Part shown: positions 48,529 to 56,219 of the stretch, piece by piece
Position numbering within the stretch: the stretch's first letter is position 1
Layout of the letters: every line of letters begins with the position of its first letter
From: Verrucomicrobia bacterium LP2A
GTDB taxonomy: Bacteria > Verrucomicrobiota > Verrucomicrobiia > Methylacidiphilales > Methylacidiphilaceae
Direction of reading: 5' to 3'
DNA: 64,000 nucleotides
NCBI GenBank assembly: GCA_000526255.1
Contig: JAFS01000001.1
Coordinates: 1,054,001-1,118,000, forward strand
Position numbers and translations under genes: made by a program
The notes under the pieces: generated by a model
Databases searched by the model: none
The model's input: only the letters and a program-made list of their open reading frames with translations
What the model was told of the DNA's origin: nothing

Positions 48529-49289
48529 GCGGCTCCTCGGCCCTCCTTCTCCTTCGGCTCGACCGGCTCGATCCGGAGAGCGGCCTCTTCGCCTCCTTTC
48601 CCGCCCAGCCCCGCGTCCCCCTGCTCCGCTTTGCTCCACTCCCCACCCATGGCGCTCGCATCCTGGAAGCGATCGCCGCCCTCGATGAAAACGCGGCACG
48701 GCTCCTGCTCCACTTCCGGAAACGCTTCCCGACGATCTACGAGGCGGTCGAAGCGATCGGCCACGGCCTCCCGGAGGGTGAGGAGGGGAGCCTCTTCTTC
48801 TTTCTCTCGGTCTGCAGCATCGCTCTCCAGGTCGAAGAGGCGGATATTCAGGAAGCTGCCTCGCTCCCCTCCGGCCTGCAGATCGACTATGCCCTCGTGG
48901 CCCAAGGGGAGCGCTGGTGGATCGACACCCGGACGACCCTCCGCAGCCTCTGGAGCTACAAGCTGGCCGAGGTCCCGGGCGCGGTTCTCCTCTTCTCGCT
49001 CTTCGAATCCCTCGGCCAGGTGGTGGGAGCCTTTGCGGGCCGCTGCGGCGATCTGTTGCAGACCCAAGCGCTCCGGCTCTCGGGAGATCTCGCGGCCCAC
49101 CCGTTTCTCCGCACGGGCCTCCGTCGCGGGCTCCCCCGGAAGTTTGCGATCGAGGAGGCGCCGACGATCGGCATTTCCGCTTCGGACGGGCTCAATGCTT
49201 CCGGGCCAGGGACCGGGAACTTCGACCCCGTTTCTCCTCCGGCCGCTCCCGCGGCGGGAGAAAGAGGGCCAGGCCGAGCAGAAGGCTAA
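48525..49289 (+). CDS. unknown protein in hydrogenase operon
   Basis: This 254-residue soluble protein starts at an ATG overlapping the hupD stop (ATGA), so it belongs to the hydrogenase operon. No family is recognised. Visible features are an N-terminal 'LLLLRLDRLDPESGLFASFP', a middle helical part ('AARLLLHFRKRFPTIYEAVE'), a Trp-rich patch 'GERWWIDTRTTLRSLWSYK', and a region 'ALRLSGDLAAHPFLRTGLRR' that faintly recalls a Kae1/HypF-like loop. The end is low-complexity Pro/Ala/Gly. It could be a maturation or assembly factor specific to this enzyme. Confidence 0.6.
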   Translation: MSGSSALLLLRLDRLDPESGLFASFPAQPRVPLLRFAPLPTHGARILEAIAALDENAARLLLHFRKRFPTIYEAVEAIGHGLPEGEEGSLFFFLSVCSIALQVEEADIQEAASLPSGLQIDYALVAQGERWWIDTRTTLRSLWSYKLAEVPGAVLLFSLFESLGQVVGAFAGRCGDLLQTQALRLSGDLAAHPFLRTGLRRGLPRKFAIEEAPTIGISASDGLNASGPGTGNFDPVSPPAAPAAGERGPGRAEG

Positions 49290-49978
49290 GAACGATCAAG
49301 GCCATCATCTTTCTTCTCCTCGTTTTGCTCCCACACTTCGGGCTTCACGAGCGCCCGCTCGAGCGCCCGAAAGACCACTCCGAACAGCTGAGGCGCACCC
49401 AGAAGGCCCATCATCGCCGTTGCCAGGAGCGCCGCTCCATCCGCGGGCGCAATCTCGGGGCGAAAGGCCCCCTCCTCCGCCCCCTTCCGCAGCATCGCCT
49501 CGAGGTCGCTTCTCCACTCGGCCAAGAGCCGCTGAAGGATCCGGGCGATCGCCGGACAGCGGCGGGCGCGGTGGATGAGCTCCTGCATGACGAGCAAGAG
49601 CCTCCGCTCCTTGGCCCAGTAAAAGTCGCCGTCGGCAAACTCCTGCCGGAGCCGAGCCAGTCCCGGGTTCCGCGCCCGGGGCGGCCCCGGCGCATGAAGC
49701 GTCCGAAAGCGCTCCCCCAAGTAGTCCGCCAGGCCCTCGATCAGCTTTTCCTTGGTCGCGAAGTAGTAGTGGAGGGTGGCGACATTGACGCCCGCCTGCT
49801 CGGCGACCCGCCGGGTCCGAAGCCCTTCGAAGCCGTGCTCGACCAGCACCGTGATCGTGGCCTCGATGAGCTGGCTCCTCCGGTCGGAGGGGACCCTCCG
49901 GCGTGACCGCGTCGGTCCCTCCCTTTCCTTCTCCGCCTCTACCGTCTGGCGAGCCTTCACCGTTTCGCTAGCCGCCAT
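49286..49978 (-). CDS. TetR/AcrR family transcriptional regulator
   Basis: This 230-residue regulator has a long basic N-terminal arm. The TetR helix-turn-helix is at residues about 33-80 ('RRSQLIEATITVLVEHGFEG', 'VAEQAGVNVATLHYYFATKE'). The C-terminal helical domain ('LLLVMQELIHRARRCPAIAR') follows the AcrR/TetR_C layout. It converges on the hydrogenase operon's last gene, overlapping by 4 bases. Its target cannot be inferred; its own promoter lies against the IS1380 element. Confidence 0.88.
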   Translation of the reverse strand: MAASETVKARQTVEAEKEREGPTRSRRRVPSDRRSQLIEATITVLVEHGFEGLRTRRVAEQAGVNVATLHYYFATKEKLIEGLADYLGERFRTLHAPGPPRARNPGLARLRQEFADGDFYWAKERRLLLVMQELIHRARRCPAIARILQRLLAEWRSDLEAMLRKGAEEGAFRPEIAPADGAALLATAMMGLLGAPQLFGVVFRALERALVKPEVWEQNEEKKDDGLDRS

Positions 49979-49982
49979 TTCT

Positions 49983-51617
49983 CACCAACGCGAGCTTTCG
50001 CGCAAGAAAGGAAGGGCCGAGTCGATTGCGAGGATGTTCGGCGAGGAAAGGGTCTTCGTGAGTGGGGATGGAGCAAGATTTTTGCTCGATTTGGCTTAAT
50101 GCGAGCTCTGTAAAGGGCAAAAATCCGCTTTGGGAACAAGGCTCCGCCCGATGGGAGGCTCTACTGCAGGGGGAAGCGCTCTGGTTTTCAGGGATGCTCA
50201 GCAACGCAGCATCTGGAAGACGTGGGTGAAGAGGTGCTTCCAAGGATAGGCGCTGCTCATCGACAAGAGGACGCGTCGGACGCTGACACGGACCAGCGTG
50301 CCGATCTTGACGAGCTTGAGCCGGAGGGTGTCGACCTGGGCGTTGGCCCACTCCGTTCCTTGCAGAGCCAGCCGTCGCAGCGCTTCGACCAGGGCATAGG
50401 CCAAAGCCGAAAAGTAGAGGCGAAGCTGATTGCTGGCCATTTGCGCGGTCGAGAGGCGCTCGGCAAAGAGGTAGAGCTGTTCCTTGATCCGATTCTCCAT
50501 CTCTCCGCGCGCGCAGTAGAGCTTCTCGTAGAGGGCCTGGGCGGGCCACTCCTCGGTGGAGAGAGAGGTGACGACAAAGCGCGGATTCTTTCCTTTCTCC
50601 AAGTACTCAGCTTTGGAGACCACTCGGCGCTCCCTCGACCAGCTACTCAAGGTGCGATAGGCAAACTCGGAAAAGACGCGAGCCGGTTTGCCCGTGGACT
50701 CGTGCAGACGACGGGCCTGCTTCATCGACGCCTCAATGGGTCGGCACAAGCGCTCGTTGCGAATCAGGCCGAAGAGGAAGTCGACCTGATTGGCTTCGCA
50801 CCAGGCCATGATCTCTTCCCGGCAGAAGCCCGAGTCGGCCCGGAGCACGATCTTGACCTCGGGCCAATGGGTGCGGAGTTGTCCCACGATCCGGATGATC
50901 TCGGCAAGGGATCCCTCCGCCGCATCCTGGTTCGATGGCCGAAGCCGCACGCCGAGGAGCTGATCTTCGGCGAAGATGTAGAGCGGCAAATAACAATACG
51001 CATCATAATAGCCATGGAAGAAGCGCTCGGGCTGATGGCCGTAAAGAGGGATGTCGGTCGCATCCAGATCGAGCACCACCTCCTTGGGAGCCTGGGGATG
51101 CGATTCAAGGTAGAGATCGACCAACAGCCGGTCGATCGCTTCGGCCGAGTAGTCGATCTTGTGGTAGCGTTCGCTTCGACCTACCAGTTCCAGGCGGTTG
51201 AGCGTACTCTTGCCCGCCAGATCCGCTTCCAGATCCCTTTTACCGCTTAGGAGAGCCACCAAAGGATCGGTACGCAGCTGCTCGTGGTCATTGAGATCCT
51301 CGTAGCCCAGCGCAATCCCGAAGATGCGCTGCGCTAGCATCTCCCGCACCCGATGCACAATGCGCCCCGGATGGCGTCGATCCCGGAAGCAACGCTCCAG
51401 CCGTCTTAACAACCCGATCTTCCGATCCGCTTCTCGTAAGAGGATCGCGCCCCCATCACTCGAAACCCGACCCGCGGTAAATCCCGCTTCCACCCGACGC
51501 GAAAAATGGGCTGTAAATCCAAAAGTCTCTTGGCTACACTCTGTCATCGAAGGCCGCTTTCCTTCCTGGTTGTAATTACGTATCGTTCACGCACTTTATA
51601 CCAGGGAAAGGCGGCCT
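49983..51617 (-). mobile_element. IS1380-family insertion element
   Basis: The element covers the transposase and the flanking non-coding sequence that is also found in the decayed copy near 59.8-60.6 kb (GCAAGAAAGGAAGG and GGGGAAGCGCTCTG on the low side). On the high side, GGCCGCTTTCCTTCCTGGT (51550) is mirrored by ACCAGGGAAAGGCGGCC (51600), an inverted repeat around the likely promoter or end. The exact terminal repeats and target duplication could not be resolved. Confidence 0.6.
50198..51547 (-). CDS. IS1380 family transposase
   Basis: This 449-residue DDE transposase has catalytic blocks 'EVVLDLDATDIPLYGHQPE' (first Asp), 'IVLRADSGFCREEIMAWCE' (second Asp) and 'YCARGEMENRIKEQLYLFAE' (Glu, in the usual YxxRxxxExxIKE form). 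The N-terminus 'SRRVEAGFTAGRVSSDGGAI' is typical of the family. The gene is full length and has no interruptions, so it is potentially active. A second, heavily decayed copy lies at about 59.8-60.6 kb. Confidence 0.93.
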   Translation of the reverse strand: MTECSQETFGFTAHFSRRVEAGFTAGRVSSDGGAILLREADRKIGLLRRLERCFRDRRHPGRIVHRVREMLAQRIFGIALGYEDLNDHEQLRTDPLVALLSGKRDLEADLAGKSTLNRLELVGRSERYHKIDYSAEAIDRLLVDLYLESHPQAPKEVVLDLDATDIPLYGHQPERFFHGYYDAYCYLPLYIFAEDQLLGVRLRPSNQDAAEGSLAEIIRIVGQLRTHWPEVKIVLRADSGFCREEIMAWCEANQVDFLFGLIRNERLCRPIEASMKQARRLHESTGKPARVFSEFAYRTLSSWSRERRVVSKAEYLEKGKNPRFVVTSLSTEEWPAQALYEKLYCARGEMENRIKEQLYLFAERLSTAQMASNQLRLYFSALAYALVEALRRLALQGTEWANAQVDTLRLKLVKIGTLVRVSVRRVLLSMSSAYPWKHLFTHVFQMLRC

Positions 51618-51680
51618 TTCCTATGCTCTTTTGCAGGCTTTTTGCTTCCCGTTTTGGTCGGCCTTCGTGAGAAATGGCGG

Positions 51681-52715
51681 CTAGTCTGTCCCGCGGGAGG
51701 CGACGAGCAGCGGGGAGTGGGAACTAATCTCGAAGGATTCCACCTTGGGGAATCCCACCTCGGCCAGCCACTCGGCATACTCTTCCGCCGAGAGGATCCC
51801 TCCCCCCTCCGTGTTGAGAAACTTCCGCAGCAGCACGAAGAGCACCGGGTCGAGCGGCCCCGTCCGGTCCCGGTTGGGAAGAAACTCGAGGATTGCGATC
51901 CTCCCCTCTGGCCGGAGCGCCTTGGCCACCCGTCCGAGGAGCTTGCGTGAGTTTCCTTCTCCCTCGCTATGGAGGATGTGAGCCAGGATCGCCAAGTCGT
52001 AATGGGCCTCGGGCAGGACCACCTCCTGGACGTTACCCGGAAGATATTCGTACCGCCCGGCCAATCCGTGGCGCTCCCCATAGCGCCGGGTGTAGGCGAG
52101 CACGCCGGGAAAATCGACCGCGGTAATCCTGGCCTCGGGATCGGCGTCCGCGACGGCAAGGCTCCAGACTCCCGATCCGCAGGCCAGGTCGAGCACCCGC
52201 AGGCCTCGATGGCCAGTACCCGCTCCGAGCGCCCGCGCGGCCGCAATCGCCGGAGTTCGGTTGACGACGTGGAGGAAGCGGATCAGCACCGGGAAAAACT
52301 CCTCGGCCCGCTTCTGGCGCTCGACCGGCGCAGCCGGCTCTTCCGGCCCTCCCTTTTTCACGGGTTCGGTGAGATCGTCCCGGGTTTTGTCCAGGATGGA
52401 GTCCCAGAGCAGATAGCCTAGGTAATCAGGGCTTCCCGGCAGCAAGAGCGCCACGGCGATCGGCAGGAGCCGGTAGGAGTCCTTCTCCTTCCCGAGAAAC
52501 CCCATGTGCGTCAGGTTGTCGAGGAGCAGATGGGTCCGGTAAACGCTCGCCCCGAGCGCACCAGCGACTCGCTCCGCAGGAGCGGCCTTCTTGGCGAGCT
52601 GGGGGAAGACGCCGAGATCGACCGCGTCCCGAAGGATCGGCAAGGAGTGGCGGCTGTGCAAGCAAAAGAGAAAGGGAGCGACATCGAAGTCGAGGGAGAG
52701 CTTGCGTGAGTCCAT
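51681..52715 (-). CDS. O-methyltransferase-like SAM-dependent methyltransferase, copy 1
   Basis: This 344-residue two-domain protein starts at the ATG at 52715. The N-terminal winged-helix dimerisation domain ('VDLGVFPQLAKKAAPAERVA', 'HLLLDNLTHMGFLGKEKDSY') is of the plant-type O-methyltransferase kind. The SAM site is 'LRVLDLACGSGVWSLAVADA', followed by 'EARITAVDFPGVLAYTRRYG', 'LPGNVQEVVLPEAHYDLAIL' and 'ALRPEGRIAILEFLPNRDR'. It is a near-identical tandem paralogue of the next gene. The substrate is unknown; related enzymes methylate small aromatic or polyketide-like compounds. Confidence 0.88.
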   Translation of the reverse strand: MDSRKLSLDFDVAPFLFCLHSRHSLPILRDAVDLGVFPQLAKKAAPAERVAGALGASVYRTHLLLDNLTHMGFLGKEKDSYRLLPIAVALLLPGSPDYLGYLLWDSILDKTRDDLTEPVKKGGPEEPAAPVERQKRAEEFFPVLIRFLHVVNRTPAIAAARALGAGTGHRGLRVLDLACGSGVWSLAVADADPEARITAVDFPGVLAYTRRYGERHGLAGRYEYLPGNVQEVVLPEAHYDLAILAHILHSEGEGNSRKLLGRVAKALRPEGRIAILEFLPNRDRTGPLDPVLFVLLRKFLNTEGGGILSAEEYAEWLAEVGFPKVESFEISSHSPLLVASRGTD

Positions 52716-52783
52716 GAATTCCTCTGATTGGTGATTGACTGCCGGAGCCTGGGCCGGCCCAAGCGTTGGCTTGCACCGTTTCG

Positions 52784-53815
52784 CTAGTCTGTCCCGCGGG
52801 AGGCGACGAGCAGCGGGGAGTGGGAACCAATCTCGAAGGATTCCACCTTGGGGAATCCCACCTCGGCCAGCCACTCGGCATACTCTTCCGCCGAGAAGAT
52901 CCCTCCCTCCTCCGTGTTGAGGAACATCCGCAGCCCAAAGAGCACCGGGTCGAGCGGCCCCGTCCGCTCTCGGTTGGGGAGAAACTCGAGGATTGCGATC
53001 CTCCCCCCTGGCCGCAGCGCCTTGGCCACCCGCCCGAGGAGCTTGCGCGACTTTCCTTCCCCCTCGCTGTGAAGGATGTGACCCAGGATCGCCAGGTCGT
53101 AGTGGGCCTCGGGCAGGACCACCTCCTGGACGTTACCCGGAAGATATTCGTACCGCCCGGCCAATCCGTGGCGCTCCCCATAGCGCCGGGTGTAGGCGAG
53201 CACGCCGGGAAAATCGACCGCGGTAATCCTGGCCTCGGGATCGGCGTCCGCGACGGCAAGGCTCCAGACTCCCGATCCGCAGGCCAGGTCGAGCACCCGC
53301 AGGCCTCGATGGCCAGTACCCGCTCCAAGCGCCCGCGCGGCCGCAATCGCCGGAGTCCGGTTGACGACGTGGAGGAAGCGGATCAGCACCGGGAAAAACT
53401 CCTCGGCCCGCTTCTGGCGCTCGACCGGCTCGGCCGGCTCTTCCAGCCCTCCCTTTCTCACCGCCTCGGTGAGATGATCCCACGTCTCGTCCAGGATGGA
53501 GCCTTGGACCAGGTCGCCCAGGTAATCGGGGCTTCCCGGCACCAAGAGCGCTTGGGCGATCAGCAGGAGCCGGTAGGAGCCCTTCTCCTTCCCGAGAAGC
53601 CCCAGGGCCGTCAGGCCATCGAGAAGCAGACGGGTCCCACGCACGCTTACCCTGAGCGCACCGGCGACTCGCTCCGCAGGAGCGGCCTCCTTCGCGAGCT
53701 GGGGGAAGACGCCGAGCTCGACCGCGGCCCGCACGATCCGCGAGCCCCGGACGCTGTCCAGGCAAAAGAGAAAGGGAGCGACATCGAAGTCGAGGGAGAG
53801 CTTGCGTGCATCCAT
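52784..53815 (-). CDS. O-methyltransferase-like SAM-dependent methyltransferase, copy 2
   Basis: This 343-residue paralogue of the gene at 51681-52715 starts 'MDARKLSLDFDVAPFLFCLD'. The SAM-binding half ('LRVLDLACGSGVWSLAVADA', 'GRIAILEFLPNRERTGPLDP') is almost unchanged. Differences cluster in residues 20-120, the dimerisation and substrate-contact region ('VRGSRIVRAAVELGVFPQLA', 'RGTRLLLDGLTALGLLGKEK'). It lies upstream of copy 1 on the same strand with a 68-bp gap, so the two may be co-transcribed. Confidence 0.88.
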   Translation of the reverse strand: MDARKLSLDFDVAPFLFCLDSVRGSRIVRAAVELGVFPQLAKEAAPAERVAGALRVSVRGTRLLLDGLTALGLLGKEKGSYRLLLIAQALLVPGSPDYLGDLVQGSILDETWDHLTEAVRKGGLEEPAEPVERQKRAEEFFPVLIRFLHVVNRTPAIAAARALGAGTGHRGLRVLDLACGSGVWSLAVADADPEARITAVDFPGVLAYTRRYGERHGLAGRYEYLPGNVQEVVLPEAHYDLAILGHILHSEGEGKSRKLLGRVAKALRPGGRIAILEFLPNRERTGPLDPVLFGLRMFLNTEEGGIFSAEEYAEWLAEVGFPKVESFEIGSHSPLLVASRGTD

Positions 53816-54126
53816 GAATTCCTCTGGTTGGTTGTGATGGACTGCGGGAGCCTGGTCCGGCCCAAGCGTTGGCTACGAATGAATCAACTGATTAGTCCAG
53901 TTGCGGGAGATTGTCAACCTACCTTCGGTGCTCCAGAGGTGAGAGCCTCTCCTTCGTCCGCAGGCGACACCGAGACCGAGGCTCCGGTTGCGTTCGCACG
54001 GGCTTGCTCCCCCAGAGGAAAATGGCCCCTCTCTGCTTCTCGGGAAAGCCGCTGGCCCAGCAGGGCTGCCAGAGGGAAGCAACCGTAAGACAGCTTGTAT
54101 CGATGATGGGGAAGGCTCTGCCAGAG

Positions 54127-54199
<73 letters not shown>

Positions 54200-54567
54200 A
54201 AGACAGCGTCCTAGTTTGGTCGGGGGGGAGGCTTGAGGCAAGAGGAAAAGATGCTTCGCTCTTCTTCTCCGGAGACGATGATGCCGTGCGGTCGATCGGC
54301 CTTTGTCCGAAGATGCTTACACAGCAGGCTTGACCCTCGCGCGGAGATTGCGATAATTTGAATCCCACCGATTGGCCCGCCACAGCCCAAGAGACTCTTG
54401 CCGCAGTGCTGGACCGACGTGCAACGGGTGAGAGCGTGAACGGAAAGCGAAAGCCTGTGGGCTGACAGACATGGCGAGGGCAGACGATGGCTCGCGGATT
54501 CCCGAAGGGTCAGTAGAGGACCTAACAATATCTTGTAATTGGCTTAAACATCGAAGGAGTTATTCAC
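54200..54567. other. 368-bp gap upstream of the RuBisCO gene
   Basis: No gene is recognised here, and no cbbR-type regulator precedes cbbM. The last 50 bases are AT-rich (AACAATATCTTGTAATTGGC) and probably carry the cbbM promoter. AAGGAG (54554-54559) is a good ribosome-binding site 8 bases before its ATG. Confidence 0.5.
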
Positions 54568-55965
54568 ATGGCTTATGATCAGTCCCACCGCTACAGCAAT
54601 TTAAAGCTGGAGGAAGCGAAGCTCATTGCTGCGGGCAACCATGTCCTCTGCGCCTACCGGATCCAGCCGAAACCCGGCCACGGCTTCCTGGCGACGGCGG
54701 CGCACGTCGCTGCAGAATCTTCCACAGGAACCAATGTGGAGGTGAGCACGACCGACGACTTCACCCGTGGCGTGGATGCTCTGGTCTACTCCGTCGATGA
54801 GCAGGCCTTCGGTGACGGCGACGGCTTGATCAAGATTGCCTTTCCGCTGGGGCTCTTCGATCGCAACCTCACCGATGGACGCATGATGCTCTCCCAGTTC
54901 ACGAGCCTCATCATCGGCAACAACCAGGGCATGGCCGACTTCGTCGGCTTGCGTCTTCTCGATGTCTACGTGCCTCCCAAAGCCTTGACTCTTTTCGACG
55001 GTCCGGCGGTCAACATCCGAGAGCTCTGGCGCATCCTCGGGCGAGCTTCCGTCGACGGCGGCTTTCTGGTGGGAACGATCATCAAGCCCAAGCTGGGCCT
55101 GCGTCCCAAGCCCTTTGCCGATGCCGCCTACGACTTTTGGCTGGGTGGAGATTTCATCAAGAATGACGAGCCCCAGGGCAATCAGCCCTTCTGTCCGATG
55201 CGGGAGGTCGTTCCCCTCATGGCCGACGCCATGCGCCGCGCCCAGGACAAGACAGGCGAGGCCAAGTTGTTCTCGGCCAACATCACGGCGGATGATCCCC
55301 GGGAAATCATCGCTCGCGGGGAGTATATCCTCGAGACTTTCGGCAACGAGGCGAATCACGTGGCCTTCCTGGTGGATGGCTTTGTCGCCGGACCGGCCGG
55401 TGTCGCCACGGTCCGCCGTCACTTCCCGAGCACCTTCCTGCATTACCACCGGGCCGGCCACGGAGCCATCACCTCGGGGGTCAACCCGCGCGGCTATTCG
55501 ACCTTCGTCCACATCAAGCTCTCCCGGCTCCTGGGTGCATCGGGCATCCACGTCGGCACCATGGGCTACGGCAAGATGGAAGGGGGCAAGGAAGACCGCG
55601 CCATCGCTTACATGATCGAGCAGGACAGCGCCGCTGGTCCCTATTTCCATCAGGAGTGGCATGGCATGAGGGCGACGACGCCGATCATCTCCGGTGGAAT
55701 GAACGCGGTCCGGGCCCCGGGCTTCTTTGATAACCTGGGCCACGGCAATCTCATCATGACGGCGGGTGGCGGCTGCTATGGGCATGTCGATGGTCCGGCT
55801 GCTGGAGCCAGATCCTTGCGGCAGGCCTACGAGTGCTGGAAGGCCAAGGCCGACCCGCTGGAGTGGGCCCAGTCCCATCGGGAGTTTGCCCGGGCTTTCG
55901 AGAGCTTTCCTCACGACGCCGATGCCCTCTACCCGCAGTGGCGCAAGGTGCTCAAGGTTGGTTGA
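54568..55965 (+). CDS. cbbM: ribulose-bisphosphate carboxylase, form II
   Basis: This 465-residue enzyme fixes CO2 onto ribulose 1,5-bisphosphate. It is form II (Rhodospirillum CbbM type), with '[20 protein letters not shown]' near the start. Catalytic Lys173 lies in '[15 protein letters not shown]', and the carbamylated Lys198 in '[17 protein letters not shown]'. '[10 protein letters not shown]', the loop 6 Lys in '[13 protein letters not shown]' and '[15 protein letters not shown]' complete the site. Length and termini match form II; there is no small subunit and no activase gene next to it. No other Calvin-cycle gene lies in the window, so the gene stands alone and may be acquired. Confidence 0.97.
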   Translation: MAYDQSHRYSNLKLEEAKLIAAGNHVLCAYRIQPKPGHGFLATAAHVAAESSTGTNVEVSTTDDFTRGVDALVYSVDEQAFGDGDGLIKIAFPLGLFDRNLTDGRMMLSQFTSLIIGNNQGMADFVGLRLLDVYVPPKALTLFDGPAVNIRELWRILGRASVDGGFLVGTIIKPKLGLRPKPFADAAYDFWLGGDFIKNDEPQGNQPFCPMREVVPLMADAMRRAQDKTGEAKLFSANITADDPREIIARGEYILETFGNEANHVAFLVDGFVAGPAGVATVRRHFPSTFLHYHRAGHGAITSGVNPRGYSTFVHIKLSRLLGASGIHVGTMGYGKMEGGKEDRAIAYMIEQDSAAGPYFHQEWHGMRATTPIISGGMNAVRAPGFFDNLGHGNLIMTAGGGCYGHVDGPAAGARSLRQAYECWKAKADPLEWAQSHREFARAFESFPHDADALYPQWRKVLKVG

Positions 55966-56219
55966 TCCCAGAGCCTCCGTCGGCTGATCTCCCGCTGCCT
56001 GCCAGTCCAAGGGATCGGACGACCACGACGGGGCCCCGGGGCGGCCGCGCGAAGAGCGGGAGCCGCTCCGGGAGAAGAGCCTGAACCAAGGCGATCCGTG
56101 GGCAGCGAGGGGAACCCAGCGGATCGCCTCGTGGCGGCAAAGCGGCTTGCGCCCCCTTCGATTCGAGTCGTAGGGCGGAGGCACCCCGGCGAACCCTTCC
56201 CGCGGGTCCGGGAGATCGT

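Larger units (their letters stand above)
51681..53877 (-). repeat. tandem duplication of about 1.1 kb (two methyltransferase genes)
   Basis: Positions 51681-52774 and 52784-53877 are homologous at an offset of 1103 bases, including the shared leader (GGAGCCTGG-CCGGCCCAAGCGT). The C-terminal halves are nearly identical. The N-terminal halves differ more (HSRHSLPILRDAVDL versus DSVRGSRIVRAAVEL). The pattern suggests divergence of the recognition domain with conservation or conversion of the SAM domain. Confidence 0.85.

Noticed and set aside
49983-51617. Terminal inverted repeats and target-site duplication of the IS1380 element
   Set aside because: The two outer ends could not be matched to each other by eye; only an internal inverted repeat near 51550-51616 is clear.
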